Below, one piece after another: positions 17,338 to 29,300 of a stretch of 64,000 nucleotides of DNA. The number at the start of each line of letters is the position of its first letter. The first letter of the stretch is position 1. The DNA lies in NCBI RefSeq assembly GCF_019345525.1, contig NZ_JAHKRA010000005.1, forward strand, positions 170,975-234,974. The letters are read 5' to 3'. The stretch is from Flavobacterium sp. NKUCC04_CG. GTDB taxonomy: Bacteria; Bacteroidota; Bacteroidia; Flavobacteriales; Flavobacteriaceae. The notes beneath the pieces were generated by a model, which did no database searches, had not been told where the DNA came from, and saw only the letters and a program-made list of their open reading frames with translations. Made by a program: the position numbers and the translations under genes.

Positions 17338-19248
17338 CTACTTGTTTTTCAAAGCAATTATATTATCTATACTTTCTGGATTAATCAAAGTAGAGATATC
17401 ACCAAAATTGTCCGTATCTCCTTTGGCAATAGCGCGTAATATTCTGCGCATAATTTTTCCAGAACGGGTTTTTGGCAAACTTTCCACAAACTCTATTTTA
17501 TCCAATTTGGCAATCGCACCGATATGACTCGATACGTAGTTATTGATTTCTTTGGTTAAGTTCTCGCGATCTCGGTATTCTCCTTGTACTTTTAAGGTTA
17601 TAAAACCGTATAAAGCTTGTCCTTTGATATCGTGTGGATAACCAACAACAGCACTTTCCGCAACTGCAGGGTGTTCGCTAATCGCATCTTCGATTGGAGC
17701 GGTACCCAAATTATGACCTGACACTATAACTACATCATCGGTTCTACCCGTTATTCTATAATAACCTACTTCATCTCTTAAAGCACCATCACCCGTAAAG
17801 TATTTTCCGGGAAATTTCGTAAAATAAGTTTCTATATATCTTTGGTGATCTCCCCAAATGGTTCGAGCCATTGCTGGCCAAGGAAATTTAATACACAGAT
17901 TGCCATCTACTTGATTATCTTCAATTTCGTTTCTTTTATCGTCCATCAAAACCGGCTGAATTCCCGGTAAAGGCAAAGTCGCATAAGTTGGTTTTGTAGG
18001 AGTTATAAAAGGCAAAGCAGAAATTAAGATACTTCCCGTTTCCGTTTGCCACCAAGTATCGACTATAGGACATTTTTTCTTACCTACATGATCGTTGTAC
18101 CAGTGCCAAGCTTCTTCATTTAAAGGCTCTCCAACAGAACCAATTACGCGTAAACTCGACAAATCGTGTTTGTTTACATAACTGTAATCTTGAGTCATCA
18201 ACGAGCGAATTGCTGTTGGTGCTGTATAAAACTGAGTAATTTTATACTTATCGATGATATCCCAAAAACGACTGTAGGTTGGATAGGACGGTATCCCCTC
18301 AAAGAGCACTGTTGTTGCTCCATTTAGCAAAGGACCATACAATATATAAGAGTGGCCTGTAATCCAACCAATATCTGCAGTACACCAAAATATATCGGTG
18401 TCTTGATAATCAAAAATATTTTTAAAAGAATAGGCCGTTTGAACCATATAACCTGCGGTTGTATGCACCATTCCTTTTGGTTGTCCTGTAGAACCCGATG
18501 TGTATAAAATAAATAGGGGATCTTCTGCATCCATAACTACGGCCACATGATTGGGTACAGCTTCTTCCAATAAAGGCGCCAACCATAAATCTCTATCGGC
18601 TTTCATCGTAATTGGTGTATGGGTTCGTTTTACGACCAACACCCTTTCAACTGACGGACAATCTTGTAAGGCTTCGTCAATTAATGGTTTTACAGCAATC
18701 ACTTTATTGCCTCTAAAATTACCATCAGAGGTAATGACTAATTTACAACCAGCATCATTAACTCTTTTGCTTACCGCAGAAGAAGAGAAACCCGCAAAAA
18801 TAACACTGTGAATAGCACCAATACGTGCACAAGCCAACATACTTACGGCTAATTCGGGTATCATCGGTAAGTAAATACATACGCGATCGCCTTTTTTAAT
18901 GCCTTGATCTTGTAAAACATTAGCCATTTTAGTGACTCTACTATACAATTCGTTGTAAGTAATGTGTTCTGCGGCCTCATTCGGATCGTTGGGTTCAAAG
19001 ATAATAGCGGTCTTCTCGCCTCTTTTAGCCAAATGACGGTCAATGCAGTTTTTAGTAATATTTAATTTTGCATTTGTAAACCATTTAAAATCAGCCTCCA
19101 CCATATCGAACTCAAACACCTTATCCCAAGCTTGGTACCAAACAAAATTTTCTTCTGCAATTTTACTCCAGAATTTTCTAGGCTCTCGAACTGACTTTTT
19201 ATAGTGTTTAAAATACTGTTCTAAATTTTCGATTTTATAATAACTCAT
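17338..19248 (-). CDS. acs: Acetyl-CoA synthetase (AMP-forming)
   Basis: This 636-residue adenylate-forming enzyme carries the P-loop YTSGSTGQPKG near 250-260 and the WWQTETGS motif. It also has YFTGDGALRDEVGYYRITGR, where the hinge Asp sits, and the terminal PKTRSGKIMRRILRAIA. Lys598 in SGK is the site usually controlled by acetylation, and a Sir2 deacylase that could act on it is encoded at 63169-63870. It activates acetate with ATP and CoA. Length is slightly under the typical 650. It is monocistronic. Confidence 0.96.
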   Translation of the reverse strand: MSYYKIENLEQYFKHYKKSVREPRKFWSKIAEENFVWYQAWDKVFEFDMVEADFKWFTNAKLNITKNCIDRHLAKRGEKTAIIFEPNDPNEAAEHITYNELYSRVTKMANVLQDQGIKKGDRVCIYLPMIPELAVSMLACARIGAIHSVIFAGFSSSAVSKRVNDAGCKLVITSDGNFRGNKVIAVKPLIDEALQDCPSVERVLVVKRTHTPITMKADRDLWLAPLLEEAVPNHVAVVMDAEDPLFILYTSGSTGQPKGMVHTTAGYMVQTAYSFKNIFDYQDTDIFWCTADIGWITGHSYILYGPLLNGATTVLFEGIPSYPTYSRFWDIIDKYKITQFYTAPTAIRSLMTQDYSYVNKHDLSSLRVIGSVGEPLNEEAWHWYNDHVGKKKCPIVDTWWQTETGSILISALPFITPTKPTYATLPLPGIQPVLMDDKRNEIEDNQVDGNLCIKFPWPAMARTIWGDHQRYIETYFTKFPGKYFTGDGALRDEVGYYRITGRTDDVVIVSGHNLGTAPIEDAISEHPAVAESAVVGYPHDIKGQALYGFITLKVQGEYRDRENLTKEINNYVSSHIGAIAKLDKIEFVESLPKTRSGKIMRRILRAIAKGDTDNFGDISTLINPESIDNIIALKNK

Positions 19249-19413
19249 TCTTTTAAATGAAATTTAAATTAAAGACTCTACATATTTTATAAAAATAATG
19301 CTTTTAAAAAAAACATACAACGTTTTTAAGATAGTTTTTCAACACATAAGGGTTAAAATAGCGATCTCTTCAAAAAATCTTATTACTTTTAGCTCGAATC
19401 AAAAAAATCAAAC

Positions 19414-21528
19414 ATGATATTTAATAGTAAAGTTCTTTTAGGAGTACTCGTAAGCTCCGGTTTGTTGACAGTTTCTTGTGACAAAAAAGCAGAAAAATCC
19501 GATTGGAATGAAAACAACCCCTTTTTTGCTCCAAGTACTCTCGCTTATCAAACCACTGATTTTAGTAAAATTAAAAATGAAGATTTCAAACCGGCACTTT
19601 TGGAAGGAATGCGTCAACAGTTGGAGGAAATTAAAATGATAACTTCTAATAAAGAAGCAGCTACTTTTGAGAATACCTTGGTAGCTTTGGAAAAAACCGG
19701 ACAACTACTTATGCGTGCAAATAATGTATTTGGCTTATTAACCGGAGCAGATACCAATGAGGAGCTTCAAAAAGTAGAAGAGGAATTAGCTAAAAATTTT
19801 GCAGCTCATAATGATGCTATTTATTTAAATAATGCGTTGTTTGATCGAATTAAAACCCTTTATAATCAAAAAGCAGATTTAAAACTCGATGCAGAAGGCA
19901 TCCGATTATTAGATCATTATTATGATGCGTTTGTATTGGCAGGTGCTAATTTATCAGACGACAACAAAGAAAAACTAAAGGTGATTAACGGTGAAATCGC
20001 AACCTTAAACACGCAGTTTTCCAATCAATTATTAGCCGCTACTAAGGCTGGTGGCGTTCGCTTTAAAAAAGAAGAACTCGAAGGTTTAGATGCAAACACC
20101 TTAAGTTCGTACCTACAGGAAGACGGTAGTTATTTAATCAGTTTAATCAATACCACTCAGCAACCGGATTTAATCAGTATGGCTAATAAGGATAGTCGTG
20201 CTAAATTATTTCATGCTTCTTGGACCAGAGCAGAGAAAAACGATGCCAATGATACCCGTGCAGCTATTTTAAAAATCGTTGCCAAGCGAGCTGAAAAAGC
20301 CCAACTTTTAGGTTATCAAAACTATGCTCAATGGAGTTTAAAAGATCAAATGGCCCAAACACCAGAAGCCGTAAACAACTTGTTGGGACAATTGATTCCA
20401 GCGGCTACTGCTATCGCTAAACAAGAAGCACACGATATTCAAAACCTAATCAATAGCGAAGGAAATCCCTTTGAACTAACCGCAGCTGATTGGGATTTTT
20501 ATGGCGAAAAAATACGCAAATCCAAATACAATCTTGACGAAAATGAAATCAAACCTTATTTTGAGGTAAATACCGTTTTGGAGAAAGGGGTTTTCTATAT
20601 GGCCGAACAGTTATATGGCATTACTTTTAAAAAACGTACCGATCTACCCGTATGGAATAAGGATGTAGTAGTCTATGAATTGTTTAACGATGATAAAACT
20701 TCTATTGGATTGTTTTACGGAGACTTTTATAAAAGAGATTCCAAACGAGGTGGTGCTTGGATGAGCAATATAGTTGGTCAATCGAAATTATTAAACAGCA
20801 AACCGGTTATCTATAATGTGTCCAATTTTACTAAACCGGCTGAAGGACAACCTGCATTAATCAGTTTTGATGATGTGACGACAATGTTTCATGAATTCGG
20901 ACATGCCTTACACGGTTTCTTTGCCGATCAAACCTATCCTACTTTATCCGGTACTAATGTATCGCGCGATTTTGTAGAATTTCCGTCACAATTTCACGAG
21001 CACTTTGCCGTGATTCCTGCTGTGCTTAAAAATTACGCTATTCACAACAAAACTGGAGAAGTAATGCCAGATGCTTTGTTGCAAAAAATGCTCAATGCCA
21101 TGAGTTTTAATAAAGGTTATGCCATGACAGAAATGTTAGCAGCCACTTCCTTAGATATGTCTTGGCATACTTTAGGTGTAGATGCTTCTATAAAGGATGT
21201 CGATCAATTCGAAAAACAAGCCTTAATAGACAAAGGAGTAGATTTGCCACAGGTTCCTCCGAGATACCGTTCTTCTTATTTTAGCCATATTTTCTCCGGT
21301 GGTTATGCTGCGGGATATTATGCCTATTTATGGGCGGAAATGCTTGATCACGATGCGTACAGCTGGTTGGTAGAAAACGGTGGAATGACCCGTCAAAACG
21401 GACAAAAATTAAGAGATGAAGTTTTTTCCAAGGGTAATTCAGAAGAATTGTCCAAGTTGTATAAAAGCTTTAGAGGTCAAGATCCTTCGATTACTCCGAT
21501 GTTAAAAGCAAGGGGTTTAATCAAATAA
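19414..21528 (+). CDS. M3-family metallopeptidase lipoprotein (Dcp-like)
   Basis: This 704-residue protein starts with a lipoprotein signal (MIFNSKVLLGVLVSSGLLTV followed by SC, lipidated Cys near 22), so it is exported and membrane-anchored. The M3 zinc motif HEFGH sits at about 493-497, with the third ligand in EFPSQFHEHF further on. The rest matches peptidyl-dipeptidase Dcp and oligopeptidase A throughout (RGGAWMSN, GYAAGYYAYLWAEMLDHDAY). It removes dipeptides from peptide C-termini, probably in the periplasm. It is monocistronic, divergent from acs. Confidence 0.93.
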   Translation: MIFNSKVLLGVLVSSGLLTVSCDKKAEKSDWNENNPFFAPSTLAYQTTDFSKIKNEDFKPALLEGMRQQLEEIKMITSNKEAATFENTLVALEKTGQLLMRANNVFGLLTGADTNEELQKVEEELAKNFAAHNDAIYLNNALFDRIKTLYNQKADLKLDAEGIRLLDHYYDAFVLAGANLSDDNKEKLKVINGEIATLNTQFSNQLLAATKAGGVRFKKEELEGLDANTLSSYLQEDGSYLISLINTTQQPDLISMANKDSRAKLFHASWTRAEKNDANDTRAAILKIVAKRAEKAQLLGYQNYAQWSLKDQMAQTPEAVNNLLGQLIPAATAIAKQEAHDIQNLINSEGNPFELTAADWDFYGEKIRKSKYNLDENEIKPYFEVNTVLEKGVFYMAEQLYGITFKKRTDLPVWNKDVVVYELFNDDKTSIGLFYGDFYKRDSKRGGAWMSNIVGQSKLLNSKPVIYNVSNFTKPAEGQPALISFDDVTTMFHEFGHALHGFFADQTYPTLSGTNVSRDFVEFPSQFHEHFAVIPAVLKNYAIHNKTGEVMPDALLQKMLNAMSFNKGYAMTEMLAATSLDMSWHTLGVDASIKDVDQFEKQALIDKGVDLPQVPPRYRSSYFSHIFSGGYAAGYYAYLWAEMLDHDAYSWLVENGGMTRQNGQKLRDEVFSKGNSEELSKLYKSFRGQDPSITPMLKARGLIK

Positions 21529-21550
21529 ATTCTATTTATGATCAAAACAC

Positions 21551-21583
21551 AAAAGGCTGCCTCAATTAGAGACAGCCTTTTTA
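21551..21583 (+). terminator. Terminator of the M3 peptidase gene
   Basis: AAAAGGCTG-CCTC pairs with GAG-ACAGCCTTTT around a short loop, followed by T. It lies 22 bases after the stop. Confidence 0.85.
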
Positions 21584-21705
21584 TGTTTATACTACAATTA
21601 CTTATTAGTAAATCTCAATTTATAAAATAGTCTATAAAAATTATTTCATTTTCATGTATAACCAAGCTCTTTTGTACTAAAAAAGCTTTTTAAAAAGAGA
21701 TTGAC

Positions 21706-22653
21706 TTAAAGATTGAACTGCGTGAGTTTCTCCTTTGCTACTTCAAACTCTACTAGTAATTTTTTAAATATATTTTCTACGGTATCAATTTGATGAATAA
21801 TTCCCGCTATTTGTCCAATTTCCAACTCCCCTTCTACCAAGTCGCCTTCAAACATACCTTTTTTTGCACGTGCTCTTCCTAAATATTCCTTGAGTTGTTC
21901 AACACTTGGATTAGTTTGATATAAAGCGGCTAAGCCTTGATAAAATTCATTCTTAATCAATCGAACTGGAGCCAACTCTTTAAGTGTAACCAAGGTATCA
22001 CCCTCGCCTACTTCTAATAACAAATTTTTAAAATTATCATGAGCAGAACTCTCCACACTGGCAGCGAAACGCGTGCCCATTTGAACACCATCCGCTCCTA
22101 ATGCCAATACAGCCAAAATGCCTTGTCCTGAACCAATACCTCCCGCTGCTATCAACGGAATGCTCAATTGCTCCTTAACCATTGGAATCAAAGTTAAAGT
22201 AGTGGTTTCCTCCCTACCGTTGTGTCCGCCTGCTTCAAAACCTTCTGCAACTACAGCATCTACACCAGCCTCCTGTGCTTTTAAAGCAAATTTCGATGAG
22301 CTGACCACATGCACCACCGTGATTCCGTGTTCCTTTAAAAAAGGAGTCCAGGTCTTGGGATTACCCGCCGAGGTAAATACAATCTTTACGCCTTCTTCAA
22401 CCAAAATATCCATTATTTCAGCTACGTTGGGGTACAACATCGGTACGTTTACACCAAAGGGTTTGTCCGTGGCTTTTTTACATTTTTGAATGTGTTCTCT
22501 TAAAACATCTGGATACATAGAGCCAGCTCCGATAAGCCCCAAACCTCCCGCATTGCTAACAGCACTTGCTAATTTATATCCCGAATTCCAAATCATTCCA
22601 CCTTGAACGATGGGATACTGAATACCAAAAAGTTGCGTTATTTTATTCTCCAT
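21706..22653 (-). CDS. Nitronate monooxygenase / FabK-like FMN oxidoreductase
   Basis: This 315-residue TIM-barrel flavoprotein has FGIQYPIVQGGMIW at about 9-22 and the FMN-binding IAAGGIGSGQGILAVLALGA and GVQMGTRFAASVE. EGFEAGGHNG contains the conserved active-site His of the family. Members oxidise alkyl nitronates (NMO) or reduce enoyl-ACP (FabK), and sequence alone does not settle which. The gene begins 3 bases after mnmA ends, so the two are co-transcribed, although no functional link is known. Confidence 0.85.
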   Translation of the reverse strand: MENKITQLFGIQYPIVQGGMIWNSGYKLASAVSNAGGLGLIGAGSMYPDVLREHIQKCKKATDKPFGVNVPMLYPNVAEIMDILVEEGVKIVFTSAGNPKTWTPFLKEHGITVVHVVSSSKFALKAQEAGVDAVVAEGFEAGGHNGREETTTLTLIPMVKEQLSIPLIAAGGIGSGQGILAVLALGADGVQMGTRFAASVESSAHDNFKNLLLEVGEGDTLVTLKELAPVRLIKNEFYQGLAALYQTNPSVEQLKEYLGRARAKKGMFEGDLVEGELEIGQIAGIIHQIDTVENIFKKLLVEFEVAKEKLTQFNL

Positions 22654-22656
22654 AAA

Positions 22657-23865
22657 TTATTTTTTTGAAATTACTCCTGAGCCTATTAACTCATCTTCCA
22701 AATGCCAAGATACGAATTGTCCTTCAGTTATTGCCGATTGTGGTTCGTCAAATCGCACATACATTCCGTCTTCAAATTGATAAAGCGTTGCTTTTTGAAG
22801 GGGTTGACGATAGCGAATACGAGCCATAATAGCTTTGCTATCTCCGTTTTTCATTTTTAAATCTTCTCTAATCCAATGCACTTCATCCGCTTGAACAAAC
22901 AAACTTTGATGAAACAAACCTGGATGATCATGTCCTTGACCGGTATATATAGCGTTTTCCTTTACATCAGTCGCTAGGATAAATAGGGCTTCCGCAGTAC
23001 CTCCCACATTTAAACCTTTGCGTTGTCCGGTAGTAAAATAGTGTGCACCTTGATGTTTGCCTACTACTTTCCCCATTTGAGGGGTATAGGCAATAGCACG
23101 TGATTCGGCTTCCAATTGCTTTTCAAAACTGGTATAACTTACAGCTTCTTGTTGATAAATTGGACTGTTTTTGTCTATTTCATAAATCAAACCTTCTTTG
23201 GGTTTGAGTTGTTGTTGTAAAAATTCCGGTAAACGAACTTTACCGATAAAACACAATCCTTGCGAATCCTTTTTATCAGCCGTTATCAAATTCATTTTAC
23301 TAGCAATCTCACGTACTTCCGACTTTAGTAATTCTCCAATAGGAAATAACGACTTAGCCAATTGTGCTTGCGACAACTGACATAAAAAGTAGGATTGATC
23401 CTTATTTGGATCCACTCCTGCCAACAATTGATACGCTTCTTTTTGCGCACCAGACTCATCGATAATATCCAAGGTGCCCTTACGGCAATAATGCCCTGTA
23501 GCCACATAATCAGCTCCCAAACTCAAGGCTATTTTCATAAACACATCGAATTTGATTTCACGATTACACAACACATCAGGATTGGGCGTTCTACCCATCT
23601 CGTATTCCTTAAACATATAGTCCACTATACGCTCTTTATATTGTTCGCTTAAGTCAACAGTCTGAAAGGGGATACCCAGTTTTTCCGCTACCATAAGGGC
23701 ATCATTACTATCTTCTAACCAAGGACATTCGTTGGAAATAGTCACGGTATCATCATGCCAGTTTTTCATGAATAATCCGATAACCTCATATCCTTGTTCT
23801 TTCAATAAATAGGCTGCGACACTAGAATCTACTCCTCCGGAAAGACCTACAACTACTCTTTTCAT
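22657..23865 (-). CDS. mnmA: tRNA-specific 2-thiouridylase MnmA
   Basis: This 402-residue protein has the PP-loop GLSGGVDSS at about 7-15, the tRNA/thiolation Cys100 ([12 protein letters not shown]) and the catalytic Cys205 (SQGLCFIG). The C-terminal beta-barrel carries ARIRYRQPL. It adds sulfur at C2 of wobble uridine 34 in Lys, Glu and Gln tRNAs. The mnmD gene at about 46.3 kb encodes a later step on the same nucleotide (mnm5s2U). An insertion of about 25 residues near 225-255 makes it longer than E. coli MnmA (368), as is usual in Bacteroidota. It is the first gene of a two-gene unit. Confidence 0.96.
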   Translation of the reverse strand: MKRVVVGLSGGVDSSVAAYLLKEQGYEVIGLFMKNWHDDTVTISNECPWLEDSNDALMVAEKLGIPFQTVDLSEQYKERIVDYMFKEYEMGRTPNPDVLCNREIKFDVFMKIALSLGADYVATGHYCRKGTLDIIDESGAQKEAYQLLAGVDPNKDQSYFLCQLSQAQLAKSLFPIGELLKSEVREIASKMNLITADKKDSQGLCFIGKVRLPEFLQQQLKPKEGLIYEIDKNSPIYQQEAVSYTSFEKQLEAESRAIAYTPQMGKVVGKHQGAHYFTTGQRKGLNVGGTAEALFILATDVKENAIYTGQGHDHPGLFHQSLFVQADEVHWIREDLKMKNGDSKAIMARIRYRQPLQKATLYQFEDGMYVRFDEPQSAITEGQFVSWHLEDELIGSGVISKK

Positions 23866-23968
23866 ATCTCGGATCTTTTATATTGATATGTCTCTGTATA
23901 TCAAACAGTACTAAGATCAGCACTTGATGAATTTTACAATGACATGGTTTTATTAAAAAATTAAACCG

Positions 23969-23976
23969 CAAAAATA
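23969..23976 (-). promoter_or_regulatory. -7 promoter element for mnmA
   Basis: On the minus strand TATTTTTG matches TAnnTTTG, about 100 bases upstream of the mnmA ATG. The remaining intergenic bases to 24197 hold nothing I recognise. Confidence 0.4.
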
Positions 23977-24197
23977 CGACTTTTAATTTTTGAAGTTGCA
24001 GTAAATGATAATTGTTCTAAATGGTTATATAGTTTTAAACTATATACAGCTGCCTGAACTTACAACCTATACCATTAGTAAAAAATAAAAATCGCCAAAA
24101 TTCTCAGCTGCTAATTCAAAAAAGTCTTTTGTTTTATCAAATGCTCTCCAAAATTTAATTTAATTGGTTATTTTAGATAAATATTTACACCTAAAAA

Positions 24198-24707
24198 ATG
24201 ATGACCAGGACTGCTAAATTTTTATCCTTACTGACACTACTAATGATTTTTACAGGGAAAATCTATGCCCAACACAAAATAACACATCTCTCTGCCACCG
24301 AATTGGTGGAAAAGCTTTACAAGGGAGACAAAAGAGCTAGCGTGGTTCAGTATTGGATACCCAATTGTGCCACAGCAGAAAGTCAAGTTCAACAATTTAA
24401 AATTTGGCAAGAAACCTATGGCAATCAAATCGATTTTTACTTTATCGGTATTACCAATAAGGATAGTTTAGTTTTAAATCTAATAGACAAAACGAATTAC
24501 ACCTATCCCCTATACATTATTGATGCAACTGTGGATGCCAATCTAAATCAACGAATGCAAACCTTTTCTATGCAATTAAACCAGTTGCTTAAAAGAAAAC
24601 CACAATCTTTTATTACGTTATATTGGAACAATAAGAAACAAGCGATTCAACTGGATAGAAAAGCTACAATCAACGGAAAAAAATTGACCAAACTACTACA
24701 AGGGTAA
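24198..24707 (+). CDS. Secreted thioredoxin-like hypothetical protein without CXXC
   Basis: This 169-residue protein has a signal peptide (TAKFLSLLTLLMIFTGKIYA, cleavage near 25). The mature part suggests a thioredoxin fold: a strand SVVQYWIPNCATAESQ sits where the active-site loop would be, then YFIGITNKDS and YPLYIIDA. The usual CXXC is absent; a single Cys (NC) remains, so classic disulfide exchange is unlikely. It could be a TlpA-like periplasmic protein that lost redox function. Met2 is an alternative start. The fold assignment is inference. It stands alone. Confidence 0.65.
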   Translation: MMTRTAKFLSLLTLLMIFTGKIYAQHKITHLSATELVEKLYKGDKRASVVQYWIPNCATAESQVQQFKIWQETYGNQIDFYFIGITNKDSLVLNLIDKTNYTYPLYIIDATVDANLNQRMQTFSMQLNQLLKRKPQSFITLYWNNKKQAIQLDRKATINGKKLTKLLQG

Positions 24708-24917
24708 TCACTATTTTTAAAACACTACTATAGTCTCGAAGTGTAAAAAATAGCAACCCTAGCAACCTTAAACTTACGATCGAGCATTTATCTAAACTAA
24801 ATATAAAAGTCGATTAATACTTTAGTATTCAAAAAAAATTAACTCATTATATTGTATTTGTTAACTGTAATTAATATATAATATTTATATTTAGAATCTA
24901 AACCATAAAAATATAAT

Positions 24918-25280
24918 ATGAAAAAACTTTTTGCAATGAGCCTTTTCGCTCTAAGTACCCTAAGTATGTTCGGAGGAAACATAGAAAAAAATAATGCAAG
25001 TACTCCTGCGCAATCTGAAATCACCGAACAAGTTGGGACTGTCAGCTGTTATCATATTACTATGATTGAACAGTACTACGTTAATCACCAATCAGGCCCG
25101 GCAATAACAGTTCTTGATGAGTTTAAATTATACACTGAACAAGGATTTGAACAACGTCTTCAAGAGCTGGATGCTCTGTATATAAATACTTTTAGTTTTA
25201 AAACGGGTAACGGAGTGCTTTATACTGTTAGTTCTACAAAATCAAGTATATATAATTGTATTAGTGTAAGCACAAACTAA
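24918..25280 (+). CDS. Small secreted hypothetical protein
   Basis: This 120-residue protein has a signal peptide (MKKLFAMSLFALSTLSMFGG). The mature domain of about 98 residues carries two Cys (VSCYHI and YNCISV) placed near its two ends, which could form a disulfide in the periplasm. I recognise no family. It lies in a short unit with a strong downstream bidirectional terminator. The upstream 200 bases are very AT-rich, with no clean TAnnTTTG. Confidence 0.65.
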   Translation: MKKLFAMSLFALSTLSMFGGNIEKNNASTPAQSEITEQVGTVSCYHITMIEQYYVNHQSGPAITVLDEFKLYTEQGFEQRLQELDALYINTFSFKTGNGVLYTVSSTKSSIYNCISVSTN

Positions 25281-25300
25281 TTATATAAATTGACAAATAA

Positions 25301-25334
25301 AAAACGGGGCTGTCTTTCCAGACAGCCCCGTTTT
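25301..25334. terminator. Bidirectional terminator between the small secreted gene and yidC
   Basis: AAAACGGGGCTGTCT pairs perfectly with AGACAGCCCCGTTTT around a 4-base loop. Both strands have T-rich exits. Confidence 0.9.
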
Positions 25335-25353
25335 GGTATTATATTAATAAATC

Positions 25354-27249
25354 TTATTTTTTACCTTTTATTTTTTGTTGTTCCTGAGCTTGCTCCATCA
25401 TCTGTTGCATTTTCTTTTGGAACTTACTTTGTGGACGATCAGTCTTTTTGTTCTCGTCCATTTTGTTTTTCAATTTATTTTCGTTCACGATGTGGTTTTT
25501 TATCACATACATGATTCCAATAGTAATCGAGTTGGAAATGAAATAATACAAACTCAAACCAGAAGCGTAGTTATTAAAGAAAAACAACATCATAATTGGA
25601 GAGATGTAAATCATCACTTTCATGATTTTACTCATATCCGGCATACCCTCTTGTTGAGGAGCGCTCATCTGTTGATCACCCGTTGTCATTTTCATGTAAA
25701 AGAAGATCGCTACCGAAGCCAATAAGGGGAACAAACTGATGTGGTTACCATAAAAAGGAATGGTGAATGGCAAATGTATTACCGCATCAAAGGACGATAA
25801 ATCGTCTGCCCAAAGGAAACTTTTCTGACGCAAATCAAAAGCTGAAGGGAAAAACTGAAACAACGAATAGAATATCGGTATCTGCAGCAATGCAGGAATA
25901 CAACCGGCCATCGGATTTACTCCTGCTTTGGAGTATAACTTCATGGTTTCTTGTTGTTTTTTCATTGGGTCATTCTTGAACTTCTCATTCAATTCCGTTA
26001 CCTCTGGACGAATTACTTTCATCTTAGCTTGTGATAAGTAAGATTTATAAGTAATTGGCGACATAAATAATCTTACTAAAATAGTAAAGACAATAATCGC
26101 AATTCCGTGTGGCAAGAAAGAAGTTAACAAATCAAATGCAGGAATGAATAAATACCTGTTAATCCATCCAAAAATTCCCCAACCTAGAGGAACGATTTCA
26201 TCTAAATTTCTATCGTATGATTTTAATATTTTATAATCTGTAGGACCATAATACAAATTCATATCGTAATTCAATTCACCATTTTTATAATCTAAAGGTA
26301 ATTTAGCTGCAAAATGTTTGGTGAAAACCGTATCTATTTTTTCATCATTTACCAAGTTTTGAGAATTCAATTCTACAGTAGAAAACGGTGTACTAGTCAA
26401 TAAAATAGACGTAAAGAAATGTTGCTTAAAAGCGATATAGGTAACGTCTTTTACAATTTTATCATCCGATTTACTCGTAGGACTTAAATGGTTGTCTTTA
26501 CCTCCTTCGTATTCGTAAGCCAATTGGGTATATCTATTTTCATAAGAAATACTCATCTCGTTTCTATACGTTTTTATTTCCCACTCCAATTGTGGTTTTT
26601 TAGACGGATCCACCAATTGATTTAAACCTTGAGTACGAATGGCAAAATCCATCATATAATCACCCGGTTTTAAAACATAACGATATTCCAAAAATTGGTT
26701 TTCGCTTGATTTTAAACGCATGGTTAATACTTGATTTTCTCCTTCTTTGGACAACTGAGGCTCAAAATATAAATCTCTAGTATTTAAAGTACGGCTATCC
26801 GCAGTTTGAAATTCTAAATTAAATTTGGAATTATTGTTTTTAATCAATTCAACCATTTCGTCAGAATGCTTATTGAATCTTTTAAAATTATTGATTTTAA
26901 TGTCTTCAATAATACCTCCTTTATTTGAAATACGAATCGTAAGTACATCGTTTTTTAATTCGGTAACTCCGCCTTGAGCCGATGCTAAAGTTGCGCTATA
27001 AGCAAAAGCACCTAAAGAAGCTTTTAACTGAGTTAAAGCCAATGAATCTGCAGCAGTTTGATGTCCAGCAATAGCCGATTCTACTTGTTGAGATTGGGCC
27101 GTAGTGACTTGTTCTTTTTGGGCTTTTTCATTATCTTTTACAATGGCTTCTTTCTCTTTTCCGATGTTGTTAAACATCATCCAGATCAATAAGGCTGCTA
27201 TAATGACAAACCCAATAATACTATTACGATCTATTTTTTTTTCTTCCAT
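25354..27249 (-). CDS. yidC: Membrane protein insertase YidC
   Basis: This 631-residue protein has an N-terminal anchor (about 10-27), a large periplasmic domain (about 90-360) of the Gram-negative type, and the C-terminal five-helix insertase core from about 375. The core contains PHGIAIIVFTILVRLFMSPI, with the hydrophilic-groove Arg, then YSKAGVNPMAGCIPALLQIP and the QMSAPQQEG loop. A basic Gln-rich tail (QQMMEQAQEQQKIKGKK) may contact ribosomes. It inserts and folds inner-membrane proteins with or without SecYEG. It lies 82 bases after pyrG and is probably in the same unit. Confidence 0.96.
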   Translation of the reverse strand: MEEKKIDRNSIIGFVIIAALLIWMMFNNIGKEKEAIVKDNEKAQKEQVTTAQSQQVESAIAGHQTAADSLALTQLKASLGAFAYSATLASAQGGVTELKNDVLTIRISNKGGIIEDIKINNFKRFNKHSDEMVELIKNNNSKFNLEFQTADSRTLNTRDLYFEPQLSKEGENQVLTMRLKSSENQFLEYRYVLKPGDYMMDFAIRTQGLNQLVDPSKKPQLEWEIKTYRNEMSISYENRYTQLAYEYEGGKDNHLSPTSKSDDKIVKDVTYIAFKQHFFTSILLTSTPFSTVELNSQNLVNDEKIDTVFTKHFAAKLPLDYKNGELNYDMNLYYGPTDYKILKSYDRNLDEIVPLGWGIFGWINRYLFIPAFDLLTSFLPHGIAIIVFTILVRLFMSPITYKSYLSQAKMKVIRPEVTELNEKFKNDPMKKQQETMKLYSKAGVNPMAGCIPALLQIPIFYSLFQFFPSAFDLRQKSFLWADDLSSFDAVIHLPFTIPFYGNHISLFPLLASVAIFFYMKMTTGDQQMSAPQQEGMPDMSKIMKVMIYISPIMMLFFFNNYASGLSLYYFISNSITIGIMYVIKNHIVNENKLKNKMDENKKTDRPQSKFQKKMQQMMEQAQEQQKIKGKK

Positions 27250-27331
27250 TACTTGGTGTTACTTATTTCAAATATTTTGAACGTTTATACTAATTCAATT
27301 TTGCTGTTATAGTGCAACTCTACTACCGCTA

Positions 27332-29002
<1,671 letters not shown>

Positions 29003-29066
29003 TCATACTTCTAATTAATTGTGAGTTTAATATGACGCTTTTGTTGAAGCTACTCCCAATTACCAA

Positions 29067-29300
29067 TTACTTTTTATAGTTGTTTTTAATGTTTTTAATA
29101 AGTGATTCCAGTCCGTTTAATTTGATTTCATAAATCAACTGCAACTGCTCGCCCAATTTCCCTTTGGGAAAGCCTTTGTTGTGATACCAAACGACATAAT
29201 ATTCCGGTAAATCTACAAGAAAACGCCCTTCGTATTTTCCGAAAGGCATCTTAGTATGGGCAAGTTCTATTAAATATTGTTGGTTGTTTGTTTGAAGCAT
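29067..29300 (-). CDS. DUF3820 protein
   Basis: This 77-residue protein has the family core MPFGKYEGRFLVDLPEYYVV followed by W, then KGFPKGKLGEQLQLIYEI. DUF3820 proteins are small, cytoplasmic and resemble the putative quorum-sensing-regulated factor group. No biochemical role is established. Its ATG overlaps the OsmC-like stop in a TAATG (shared base 29300), so it is translationally coupled as the third gene of the LysM-OsmC-DUF3820 unit. Confidence 0.85.
   Translation of the reverse strand: MLQTNNQQYLIELAHTKMPFGKYEGRFLVDLPEYYVVWYHNKGFPKGKLGEQLQLIYEIKLNGLESLIKNIKNNYKK

Noticed and set aside
18551..18811. Plus-strand open frame inside acs
   Set aside because: It is a shadow frame opposite a well-conserved enzyme.
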